Assembly (NCBI GenBank): GCA_050747525.1
Contig: JBOGOC010000055.1
Coordinates: forward strand, 1-12,638
DNA length: 12,638 bases
Direction: 5' to 3'
Source of the DNA: JBOGOC01 sp050747525
GTDB lineage: Bacteria; Acidobacteriota; Polarisedimenticolia; JACPZX01; DASXTC01
Position numbers and translations under genes: made by a program. The notes under the pieces are model-generated. The model saw only the letters and a program-made list of their open reading frames with translations. It did no database searches and was not told the origin of the DNA. Positions 1 to 6,282 of this stretch are shown here, one piece after another (the stretch's first letter is position 1; each line of letters starts with the position of its first letter).

Positions 1-999
1 CAGCAGCAGCGCCGCCGTCGCCGCGCCGGTGACCGGCAGCCAGCGGGCCACCCGTCTTCCGGCCAGCGAGCGCCGCACGGCGGGGACCGTGCAGACGCAC
101 ACGGCCATCACCAGCAGGGCGAGCACGGGCCGCGCCGCGGCGGGAAGGAGAGCTCCGGCCGCCGCCTCGATGGGAGAGAACACGGATCCCGCTGAGGTCT
201 CCGGATCGGCCGGCCCGAAGGGGAGCCACGAGCCGGCGGTGAGGCGCGCGTGCAGCGTCATGGGAGCCAGGAACAGCCCTAGCCCCGCAGCCACGCCGGG
301 GACCAGGCGCATCGCCGGCCCCGCCCCTCGCGCCAGAATGGCCGCCGCCAGAAACGACGGCACGATGAACCCCGCCTCCGGACGGAACCACGCGGCCGCC
401 CCCAGCAGCAACCCTCCCGTGAAGGCGCGGCCCCACGCGGGGGCGGCCGCACCGTCTTCGAGGGCGCGCAGCAGCGGAAGCGCCGCCATGGTGACCAGGG
501 CCGCGGCGGGCGCGTAGCCCAGAGGGATCGCCCCGTAGAAGATGAGCGGCGTGGCCACCACGCAGGCCGCGCCCGCGATCCCGGCCCAGGCACCCCGAGG
601 GTCGGCCGCCGCGGGGATCACGCGCCTCGCCAGACGCACCGACGCGAACAGGCACAGCGCCATCGAGAGCATGGGGACGAGGGCCAGGGCCCGCCCGCCG
701 GCCACGGCCCAGGGGATGCTGGACGCCAGGGCCAGCGCCGAAGACGAACGGGCGCGCGCCTGGCCGCCTCCCACGGAAGCCAGCAGGTCGGGAAGGAACT
801 CGCCGTCCGGGTCCAGGTCGCCGCCGGGATTCGGGACGCCCAGGGAGGTCCAGAGGCTGCGCCCGATCGATCGGGTCTGCAGCCACGCGATCCCTTCCTC
901 CCCGGTGAAGAAGGCGCCCGGCGGCATCACGACAGCCAGCCCTGCGTACATCACGAGCAGGGTCACGGCCGTGAAGCGCGGAAGGTCGGTCCGGCTCAC
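1..999 (-). CDS. Polytopic membrane protein, GT-C glycosyltransferase-like (3' end outside window)
   Basis: An uninterrupted minus-strand frame of 333 codons starts at a GTG at 999 and runs off the left edge, so the C-terminus is missing. The start lies 7 nt after the thioredoxin reductase stop, and a GGGGGAG stretch about 10 nt upstream can serve as ribosome binding site. Hydrophobic segments are visible at about residues 8-27, 93-122, 138-178, 194-224, 232-250 and 288-306. The first long loop is acidic (TGEEG at 32-36), and a WFRPEAG motif lies at 204-210. One N-terminal membrane helix, an acidic first loop and many later helices is the layout of GT-C glycosyltransferases and related uncharacterised membrane proteins. 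No family-specific catalytic signature was recognised, so the function is open. It is last in the visible minus-strand operon, and its link to the redox genes is not obvious. Confidence 0.75.
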   Translation of the reverse strand, partial: MSRTDLPRFTAVTLLVMYAGLAVVMPPGAFFTGEEGIAWLQTRSIGRSLWTSLGVPNPGGDLDPDGEFLPDLLASVGGGQARARSSSALALASSIPWAVAGGRALALVPMLSMALCLFASVRLARRVIPAAADPRGAWAGIAGAACVVATPLIFYGAIPLGYAPAAALVTMAALPLLRALEDGAAAPAWGRAFTGGLLLGAAAWFRPEAGFIVPSFLAAAILARGAGPAMRLVPGVAAGLGLFLAPMTLHARLTAGSWLPFGPADPETSAGSVFSPIEAAAGALLPAAARPVLALLVMAVCVCTVPAVRRSLAGRRVARWLPVTGAATAALLL

Positions 1000-1006
1000 C
1001 TGGACC

Positions 1007-2206
1007 TCACTCCCCCGACTCCAGGAACCGTTCGGCGTCCATCGCGCCCATGCAGCCGGTCCCCGCGGCGGTGACGGCCTGGCGGTAGCGGCTGTCCGAG
1101 ACGTCGCCGGCAGCGAAGACGCCGGGCACCGAGGTGCGCGTGCTGAACGCCTGGACCTTGATGTAGCCCACGTCGTCCATCTCGAGCTGCCCCTTGAACA
1201 GGGCAGTGTTGGGCTGGTGACCGATGGCCACGAACACCCCGGTGACGGGGAGCGACGTGACCTTGTCCGTCTTGAGACTCCGCAGGCGGACTCCATCGAC
1301 CTTCCCGTCTCCGAGTATCTCCTCCACCACCGAGTCCCAGATGAAAGCGATCTTGGGGTTCTTGTGGGCCTTGTCCTGCATGATCTTGGAGGCCCGGAGG
1401 CGATCCCGACGATGCACCACGGTCACCTTGTCGGCGAATCGCGTCAGGAAGGTGGCCTCCTCCATGGCGGTGTCGCCTCCGCCCACCACGGCGATCTCCT
1501 GGTTCTTGAAGAAGAACCCGTCGCAGGTGGCGCAGGCGGAGACGCCGCGCCCCATCAGCTTCTTCTCGGAGGCGATCCCCAGGAGCTTGGCCGAGGCGCC
1601 GGTGGAGATGACCACGCTGCGGGCCAGCAGGTGCCGATCCTCGCACTCGATGGCGAAGGGGCGATTCGAGAAGTTGACCGACTTCACCTCGCCCGGGATG
1701 ATGCGGGTGCCGAACCTCTCGGCCTGCTCCTTGAACAGCTCCATCAGCTCCGGTCCCATCACCCCCTTGGGAAAGCCGGGATAGTTCTCCACGTCCGTGG
1801 TGATGGTGAGCTGCCCTCCGGGCTGCACGCCATCGATGACCACGGGCGCCAGGTTGGCGCGCGCGGCGTAGATGGCGGCCGTCAGCCCGGCCGGACCCGA
1901 GCCGATGATCGCCACGTTGACGGTCTCCACCTCCAGCTTCTTCCCGGTCGGGGTCAGATCGAGCAGTGGATCCAGCTTGCCGGCGTCGTCCAACGCCTTC
2001 ATCTCGTCGAACCCTCCGATGCTGCGGCCGTCGATGAAGATCTGTGGCGCCGTGGTGCGCCCGCTGCGGCGGACCATCTCGTCCAGACGGGCCTGGTCGC
2101 CCGTCACGGGAATCTCCTTGTAGGTCACTCCCTTGCCGTCGAGCATGTGCCGGGCCCAGTCGCAGTACGGGCACGCGGCCTTCGTGTAGATGACCACTTC
2201 GGGCAT
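1007..2206 (-). CDS. trxB: Glutaredoxin-thioredoxin reductase fusion (NADPH-dependent)
   Basis: This 399-residue protein has a glutaredoxin domain at residues 1-85, with active site CPYC (12-15), TAP cis-proline (52-54) and the IGG glutathione-binding turn (63-65). A complete low-molecular-weight thioredoxin reductase follows from about 95. The reductase has the FAD-binding GSGPAG (102-107), redox pair CATC (225-228), NADPH-binding GGGDTA (242-247), HRR phosphate clamp (265-267) and the C-terminal FAD motif AAGDVSD (365-371). It should move electrons from NADPH through FAD and CATC to thioredoxin-like partners, and perhaps to its own CPYC domain or to glutathione disulfide. TGGAGA about 7 nt upstream supports the ATG at 2206. 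The gene sits 54 nt after a CPTC redoxin, a plausible substrate. A stand-alone TrxB is usually about 310-320 residues; the extra length here is the glutaredoxin. Domain assignment is firm; electron transfer between domains is inference. Confidence 0.95.
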   Translation of the reverse strand: MPEVVIYTKAACPYCDWARHMLDGKGVTYKEIPVTGDQARLDEMVRRSGRTTAPQIFIDGRSIGGFDEMKALDDAGKLDPLLDLTPTGKKLEVETVNVAIIGSGPAGLTAAIYAARANLAPVVIDGVQPGGQLTITTDVENYPGFPKGVMGPELMELFKEQAERFGTRIIPGEVKSVNFSNRPFAIECEDRHLLARSVVISTGASAKLLGIASEKKLMGRGVSACATCDGFFFKNQEIAVVGGGDTAMEEATFLTRFADKVTVVHRRDRLRASKIMQDKAHKNPKIAFIWDSVVEEILGDGKVDGVRLRSLKTDKVTSLPVTGVFVAIGHQPNTALFKGQLEMDDVGYIKVQAFSTRTSVPGVFAAGDVSDSRYRQAVTAAGTGCMGAMDAERFLESGE

Positions 2207-2226
2207 GGGTGTCTCCAGTGCTCGTC

Positions 2227-2245
2227 GCCGGGGTCACGCCCCGGC
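2227..2245 (-). other. Intergenic hairpin between redoxin and trxB genes
   Basis: A perfect 7-bp inverted repeat, GCCGGGG and CCCCGGC, flanks a 5-nt loop in the only sizeable gap (54 nt) of the left operon. No T-run follows on either strand, so it is not a canonical intrinsic terminator. It could be an RNA-stabilising or processing hairpin that sets differential expression of trxB, or chance in GC-rich DNA. Confidence 0.3.
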
Positions 2246-2260
2246 CGTGTTGCGCGCCCC

Positions 2261-2746
2261 TCAGCCAGGCTTCAGGGCCGGGATCTCCTCCCCCGGGCGA
2301 TAGAGAGCCGGAGGCGGCGCTCCGGCGCGCGCGGCGAGCTCTTCGGCCAGGCCGCTCATCGCGTCCTTGAGGAAGGCCTCCTCCACACGCGCCAGCCGGC
2401 CGTCCGCGCCGACCAGAAAGAGGGTGGGCACGACGACGAGGCCATAGCGCGACGACACAGGATAACCCGGGCCGTCCACCGCGATGGGGAAAGTCAGCCC
2501 CAAATCGGCCGCCCAGGCCTCCGCCCGCGGCCCGTCGTCCTGCGATACGCCCATCACCAGCGCGCGGTCTCCCACCTGCTCGTGCAGACGCTGCAGGAAC
2601 GGGAACGTGTAGCGGCAGGTGGGGCACTCGTCCTTGTAGAACGTCAGCAGCGCGGGGCGTGCGGGCCTCGGAGGGAACTCGAGGTCGCCTCCCCCCGCGC
2701 GAGGCAGGACGAACGCGGGCGCTTTCGAGCCGGCGGCGAGAGGCAT
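2261..2746 (-). CDS. Thioredoxin-fold redoxin (AhpC/TSA or TlpA/ResA-like, CPTC)
   Basis: This 161-residue protein has a thioredoxin fold: a beta strand PALLTFYKDE ends at the redox motif CPTC (41-44), followed by a helix (TFPFLQRLHEQ). Then come a peroxiredoxin-style segment MGVSQDD (65-71), LTFPIAVD (84-91) and the cis-proline loop VVVPT (104-108). The frame is open upstream to 2872, but the ATG at 2746 is chosen because GGAGGT lies 9 nt before it and the extension would overlap most of the Rieske gene. There is no signal peptide, so it should be cytoplasmic. It lies 5 nt after the Rieske gene and is followed by the Grx-TrxR fusion, which suggests it is reduced by that enzyme. Likely roles are thiol-disulfide exchange or peroxide/bacilliredoxin-type reduction. 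Whether the CPTC acts as a peroxidase or a disulfide reductase cannot be settled from sequence. Confidence 0.88.
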   Translation of the reverse strand: MPLAAGSKAPAFVLPRAGGGDLEFPPRPARPALLTFYKDECPTCRYTFPFLQRLHEQVGDRALVMGVSQDDGPRAEAWAADLGLTFPIAVDGPGYPVSSRYGLVVVPTLFLVGADGRLARVEEAFLKDAMSGLAEELAARAGAPPPALYRPGEEIPALKPG

Positions 2747-2751
2747 GCCGG

Positions 2752-3057
2752 TCAGACCTCCACCAATATGTCGCCGCCGTCCACCTTCACGGCGAACTTC
2801 TGGATGGTCGCCTCGGGAAGATCCGGAGCGTGCCCCTTCACCACGTCGAACTGCCAGAAGTGCCAGGGGCACATCACCACGTCACCCTCCAGGAGCCCAT
2901 CGGCCAGCGGCCCTCCCTGATGAGGGCAGAGACCGTCCACCGCGTGGATCGTCCCGCCCACGTTGAACAGGGCGACGGGCCGTCCCGCCACCTCCACGGC
3001 CTTCCCCTTCCCCTCGGGGACCTCCTCCACGCGCGCCACCTTCACGAAACCGCTCAC
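2752..3057 (-). CDS. Small Rieske [2Fe-2S] ferredoxin (NirD/BphF-like)
   Basis: This 101-residue protein carries both halves of the Rieske cluster motif: CPHQGG with C44 and H46, and CPWH with C63 and H66. Those are the two Cys and two His that bind a [2Fe-2S] cluster. The length, the absence of a membrane anchor, and the motif CPWHFWQFDV match soluble Rieske ferredoxins of the NirD or dioxygenase-ferredoxin type. The start is a GTG at 3057 that overlaps the upstream MBL gene's TGA (GTGA), a coupled junction; no ATG start is available nearby. It probably carries single electrons between redox proteins in the cytoplasm. No oxygenase alpha subunit or nitrite reductase is in the window, so its partner is unknown. 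It may serve the neighbouring metal hydrolases or an enzyme encoded elsewhere. Confidence 0.92.
   Translation of the reverse strand: MSGFVKVARVEEVPEGKGKAVEVAGRPVALFNVGGTIHAVDGLCPHQGGPLADGLLEGDVVMCPWHFWQFDVVKGHAPDLPEATIQKFAVKVDGGDILVEV
2756..2761 (-). promoter_or_regulatory. Shine-Dalgarno site deciding the redoxin start
   Basis: GGAGGT on the minus strand lies inside the 3' end of the Rieske gene, 9 nt before the ATG at 2746. It is the strongest ribosome binding site near any in-frame start of the redoxin, and it rules out the longer frame open to 2872. Confidence 0.7.
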
Positions 3058-3926
3058 GAGGGCCCCCTGTTCCCGGGTGGCCCCAGGGTGACGCGGTCCA
3101 CCACCTTGAATCCGTCCCCTTCGCGGGCCACGCGGACCGCCTCGCACCCCGGGTCGTGCTCGATGGCCAGGATCTCTCCCGAGGCGGCGGCCCTCTCCAG
3201 CAGGGCGCGCTTCTCCTTCATGGTGACCAGCGGCTGGAGGTCGTAGGCCATCACCCAGGCCGCGGGGACGTGCGCGGCCGTGGGGATCAGGTCGCCGCAG
3301 TAGACCACCGCGCCCTCGCCCTCCCCGATGCGCACGATCTGGTGGCCCATGGTGTGCCCCTGCGTGGGCTCCACGTGGATGCCGGGGGCCACCTCCGCCA
3401 CACCCCGCACCGAAGTGAACCGCCCCTCGCGCTTCAGGGGCTCGAGGGTGTGGGGACGGAACGACCGGCGGTCCTTCTCGGTGGGGCTCTCGGCCCAGGT
3501 CAGCTGATCCTTCTGAGCGTAGTGGCGGGCGTTGGGAAACGACGCCACGAGGCGGTCGCCGTCCTGGCGCACCGCGCCGCCGGCATGGTCGAAGTGCAGG
3601 TGCGAGAAGATGACGTCGGTCACGTCCCCTGCCGCCAGCCCTTCGGCGTCCAGCGCGCGGTGCAGGGGCGAGGCGTCCGACTCGATGCCGTAGAGATCGA
3701 GCTCCTTGGCGGACCAGTCCTCGCCCAGGCCGGTGTCCACCAGCACCACCCGCCCCTCGCCGCGCACCAGAAGCGATCGGGTGACCATCCGGATGCGGTT
3801 GCGCTTGTCGGCGGGGTGCTCCTTCTCCCACAGGGCCCGCGGGACGACGCCGAACATGGCGCCCCCGTCCAGGCGGAACTTTTCTATCTCCAGCACGGCG
3901 ACCTCGTACGAGCCGACCCGGATCAT
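3054..3926 (-). CDS. Metallo-beta-lactamase-fold hydrolase
   Basis: This 290-residue MBL-fold protein has a full dinuclear metal site: the HLHFDH motif at 109-114, H191 in QGHTMGH, D212 in CGDL and H257 in EHD. The N-terminal part (FGVVPRALWEKEHPAD, 25-40) and the DTGLGED loop (64-70) resemble a COG0491-type group common in soil bacteria that also includes lactonase-like enzymes. The ATG at 3926 overlaps the upstream gene's stop (ATGA), and its own stop overlaps the Rieske GTG, so translation is probably coupled across three genes. The frame is open far upstream, but that extension is a shadow of the first MBL gene. It should hydrolyse a carboxylic ester, lactone or thioester; the substrate cannot be read from the sequence. 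No signal peptide is visible. Confidence 0.9.
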   Translation of the reverse strand: MIRVGSYEVAVLEIEKFRLDGGAMFGVVPRALWEKEHPADKRNRIRMVTRSLLVRGEGRVVLVDTGLGEDWSAKELDLYGIESDASPLHRALDAEGLAAGDVTDVIFSHLHFDHAGGAVRQDGDRLVASFPNARHYAQKDQLTWAESPTEKDRRSFRPHTLEPLKREGRFTSVRGVAEVAPGIHVEPTQGHTMGHQIVRIGEGEGAVVYCGDLIPTAAHVPAAWVMAYDLQPLVTMKEKRALLERAAASGEILAIEHDPGCEAVRVAREGDGFKVVDRVTLGPPGNRGPS

Positions 3927-4606
3927 GACGGGTACCTGGCGGCCACCCAGGCCTCGCCCATCCGGCGGCGCAGGAACTCGCGCAGGTCGGGGGCCGACAT
4001 GTGCACGTTCTCGCGCGACTCGCGCTCGATGGTGGAGACGGGGCGGTCGGCGTAGTTGTGCCCGGGATAGACCAGCGTGTCGGGGGGTAGCGCGGCCAGG
4101 CGCCGCAGGCTGCGGTGCATGGCCTCGGGATCGCTGCCGGCGAAGTCGGTGCGGCCGCAGCGCCCGATGAACAGCGTGTCTCCGGTGAAGACCGCCCCCG
4201 GCCCGTCGGCCTCTCCCTCCGCCAGGTAACAGGTGGCTCCCGGCGTATGCCCGGGCGTGTGCATCGCGCGGATGCGCAGGTCCCCCACCTCGAGGAGGTC
4301 GTCGTCCGAGACGGCCTCGACGCCGGCCGGGTCGGAGAGGCGCCCCCGCGCCACGCCCGCCTCCAGGGCGTGGACGTGCACCGCCGCCCCGGTCAGGCGG
4401 CGCGCCTCCGACAGGCCTTCGATGTGATCCGGGTGCGTGTGTGTGATCAGCAGCCGCGTCACCTGCAGCCCCGCGTCGCGGGCCGCTTCCAGGACGCGAG
4501 GCACCTCCCAGGCGGGATCGATCCAGGCCGCCTGGCCGGTGCGCCCGCACCCCAGCACGTAGTTGAAGTTCTGCATGGCGCCGACTTCCATCTGGATCAG
4601 CTTCAT
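3923..4606 (-). CDS. ETHE1/glyoxalase II-like MBL-fold enzyme
   Basis: This 227-residue protein has the MBL metal motif HTHPDH (56-61), H120 in TPGHTPG, D143 in TGDTLF and H183 in PGHNY. The segment after the bridging Asp, GRCGRTDF (148-155), and the later VSTIERE (190-196) recall the ETHE1/persulfide dioxygenase and GloB-like branches, in which glutathione adducts or glutathione persulfide are substrates. The short single-domain length fits ETHE1-like and short GloB proteins better than classical GloB, which carries an extra C-terminal domain. The ATG at 4606 (MKLIQME) is chosen over the GTG-rich upstream extension because the family alignment begins there. No strong Shine-Dalgarno is seen. 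It is the first gene of the minus-strand operon, directly behind the divergent promoter region. Iron (oxygenase) and zinc (hydrolase) function cannot be told apart from sequence alone. Confidence 0.9.
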   Translation of the reverse strand: MKLIQMEVGAMQNFNYVLGCGRTGQAAWIDPAWEVPRVLEAARDAGLQVTRLLITHTHPDHIEGLSEARRLTGAAVHVHALEAGVARGRLSDPAGVEAVSDDDLLEVGDLRIRAMHTPGHTPGATCYLAEGEADGPGAVFTGDTLFIGRCGRTDFAGSDPEAMHRSLRRLAALPPDTLVYPGHNYADRPVSTIERESRENVHMSAPDLREFLRRRMGEAWVAARYPS

Positions 4607-4629
4607 GGGCGGGACTCGCACTCGATGCG

Positions 4630-4638
4630 ATGTTAGCA
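4630..4638 (-). promoter_or_regulatory. Extended -10 promoter for the minus-strand redox operon
   Basis: The minus strand reads TGCTAACAT, an extended -10 (TGn followed by TAACAT, 4 of 6 matches to TATAAT), about 17-25 nt before the MBL start at 4606. No recognisable -35 is present at normal spacing, as is allowed for extended -10 promoters. Confidence 0.45.
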
Positions 4639-4673
4639 CGGGGCGCCGAAGGTCCCGCGCCGCCTCGTGCTAA
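4633..4673. repeat. Inverted repeat spanning the divergent promoters
   Basis: TTAGCACG (4633-4640) and CGTGCTAA (4666-4673) are perfect 8-bp inverted arms separated by 25 nt. Each arm supplies the TGCTAA part of an outward-facing extended -10. The symmetry could be an operator for a dimeric regulator of both operons, or simply paired promoters. The centre-to-centre distance is 33 bp, about three helical turns. Confidence 0.55.
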
Positions 4674-4676
4674 GAT
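4668..4676 (+). promoter_or_regulatory. Extended -10 promoter for the tyrA operon
   Basis: The plus strand reads TGCTAAGAT, an extended -10 (TGn followed by TAAGAT, 4 of 6 matches to TATAAT). A start near 4683 would give a leader of about 40 nt to the ATG at 4724. No clear -35 is visible. Confidence 0.45.
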
Positions 4677-4723
4677 TCGGCCCCGTCTGGCTGCCTGCAC
4701 GTCCTCACGCGGAAAAGGGAGCG

Positions 4724-5452
4724 ATGATCAATCTCGGCCTGATCGGCTTCGGACGGTTCGGTCAGTTCGCCGCGCAGCACCTGCGCCGCCACATGCACGT
4801 GTTCGTGTGGGACATGCGCGACCTGCGCAAGAAGGCGGCGTCGCCCGGCATGACCTGGGGGACCCTCGAGGAAGCGGCCTCCTGCCAGATCGTCGTGCTG
4901 GCCGTGCCGGTGTCCGAGGTGCCGATCGCCCTGGCTCAGGTGGTCCCCTGGCTGCGCCCCGGCGCCATCCTGATGGACGTCTGCTCCGTGAAGATGCTGC
5001 CGGTGGAGTGGATGACCGCGGCCGCGCCCCCCGAGGTGGAGGTCGTGGGGACCCACCCCCTGTTCGGGCCGCGCAGCGGCCGGTCCGGGATCAACGGGCT
5101 CACCATCGCCATCTGCCCGGTGCGCACCCGGCGCGCCGAGCGGATCCGGAGGTTCCTCGAAGGGCTCGGGCTGAACGTGGTCCTCACCACCCCCGAGGAG
5201 CACGACCGGCAGCTGGCCTACGCACAGGCCCTCACCCACTTCGTGGCGCGTGGCCTGACCGCGTCGGGCGTGCGGGAGCAGGCGCTGATGACCCCGTCGT
5301 TCGAGAAGATGCTGCGGCTCATCGAGCCGCTCGCGCGCGAGCACCCCAAGCTCTTCCGCGACATGCAGCAGCACAACCCGTACGCGGCCGAGGTGAGGGC
5401 CCGCTTCATGGACGCCCTGCGCCAGCTCGACACCGGCATGGAAGAGGAATGA
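4724..5452 (+). CDS. tyrA: Prephenate/arogenate dehydrogenase (TyrA family)
   Basis: This 242-residue protein has the Rossmann motif GFGRFG (8-13) with Asp30 at the end of the second strand, which favours NAD over NADP. It also has LAVPVSEV (59-66), DVCSVK (85-90), the TyrA signature GTHPLFGP (109-116) and the substrate-site region EEHDRQ (158-163) through QALTHF (168-173). The reaction would be oxidative decarboxylation of prephenate (or arogenate) in tyrosine biosynthesis, in the cytosol. There is no fused chorismate mutase or ACT domain, and the length matches short stand-alone members. The frame is open 57 nt further upstream, but the ATG at 4724 is preferred because AAGGGAG precedes it and the beta-alpha-beta fold begins directly there. 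It is the first gene of the plus-strand run. The choice between prephenate and arogenate is not resolved. Confidence 0.9.
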   Translation: MINLGLIGFGRFGQFAAQHLRRHMHVFVWDMRDLRKKAASPGMTWGTLEEAASCQIVVLAVPVSEVPIALAQVVPWLRPGAILMDVCSVKMLPVEWMTAAAPPEVEVVGTHPLFGPRSGRSGINGLTIAICPVRTRRAERIRRFLEGLGLNVVLTTPEEHDRQLAYAQALTHFVARGLTASGVREQALMTPSFEKMLRLIEPLAREHPKLFRDMQQHNPYAAEVRARFMDALRQLDTGMEEE

Positions 5453-5466
5453 AGGCCTGAGGTACG

Positions 5467-6282
5467 ATGAAGCCCGTGACCAGTCCTTCCCTGCAGCACG
5501 AACCCCTGCGGCCTCCCCTCAAGTGGGCGGGAGGAAAGCGCTGGCAGGTCCCTCTGCTGCTCGAGATGTGGCGCCCTCACTCCGGGCGGCGCCTGGTCGA
5601 GCCGTTCTGCGGCGGGCTGGCGGTCGCTCTGGGACTGCGCCCTGACAACGCGTTGCTGAACGACATCAACCCCCACGTCATCAACTTCTACGCGTGGCTG
5701 AAGAAGGGACTCAAGGTCAGCCAGAGCTTTCGGAACGAAGAGCGCTTCTACTACGAGCGCCGGACCGAGTTCAACAAGCTTCAGCTGAACGGTCAGCGCG
5801 GCTCGAGCAGGACGGCGGAGCTCTTCTACTACCTCAACCGCACCGGGTACAACGGCCTGTGCCGCTTCAACAGGTCCGGCGAGTTCAACGTTCCCTTCGG
5901 CCGGTACAAGCGGATTCCGTACCGGCCCGACTTCCTTGAGTACCGGGAGGCGTTTTCGGGTTGGGAGTTCACGACCCTGGATTTCGGCTCGGTGGACATC
6001 GGGCCCGACGATTTCGTGTACGCCGATCCTCCCTACGACGTCGACTTCACGCAGTACTCTCAGGGTGGATTCGGCTGGGAGGATCAGCAGCGGACCGCGG
6101 AGCTGCTGTCGGCTCATCCGGGCCCGGTCGTCCTGGCCAATCAGGCCACTCCCCGCATCGTGCGCCTGTACAGGAAGCTCGGCTTCAACCTCTATCGAAG
6201 GCTCCCCTATGCACCGCGAAGAATCAGCTGCACGGGCGACCGCACGCCGGCTCGTGAAGTCCTGGCGTTGAAGAACCTCTGA
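5467..6282 (+). CDS. D12-class (Dam/DpnM-like) DNA adenine N6-methyltransferase
   Basis: This 271-residue protein has the class-alpha order of the D12 methyltransferase family: motif X KWAGGKR (19-25), AdoMet motif I PFCGGLAV (46-53), NDIN (65-68), the target-recognition neighbourhood LNRTGYNGLCRFN (123-135) with GEFNVPFGRY (138-147), and catalytic DPPY (187-190). It transfers a methyl group from AdoMet to N6 of adenine in a specific site. The start at 5467 follows GAGG by 5 nt and lies 14 nt after tyrA. The next gene, directly abutting, encodes a small nuclease, so this is the protective half of a type II restriction-modification pair. Many family members recognise GATC, but some do not, and the target here is unknown. 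Local GC is clearly lower than in neighbouring genes (33 of 60 in 5701-5760), consistent with acquisition. Confidence 0.93.
   Translation: MKPVTSPSLQHEPLRPPLKWAGGKRWQVPLLLEMWRPHSGRRLVEPFCGGLAVALGLRPDNALLNDINPHVINFYAWLKKGLKVSQSFRNEERFYYERRTEFNKLQLNGQRGSSRTAELFYYLNRTGYNGLCRFNRSGEFNVPFGRYKRIPYRPDFLEYREAFSGWEFTTLDFGSVDIGPDDFVYADPPYDVDFTQYSQGGFGWEDQQRTAELLSAHPGPVVLANQATPRIVRLYRKLGFNLYRRLPYAPRRISCTGDRTPAREVLALKNL

Noticed and set aside
862..875. A perfect 14-bp palindrome CCCGATCGATCGGG
   Set aside because: It lies inside the reading frame of the membrane protein gene and is made by ordinary codons. A single copy in coding DNA is best explained by chance or codon choice.
996..2627. A 543-codon minus-strand frame across trxB in another phase
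   Set aside because: It is a shifted reading of the Grx-TrxR and redoxin genes. The Arg/Gly-rich product has no motif.
542..2920. A 792-codon plus-strand open frame antisense to trxB and the redoxin
   Set aside because: It lies opposite genes with complete catalytic motifs, and its translation is low-complexity Arg/Ala/Gly/His-rich text with no recognisable domain. Long antisense frames are expected at about 70 % GC.
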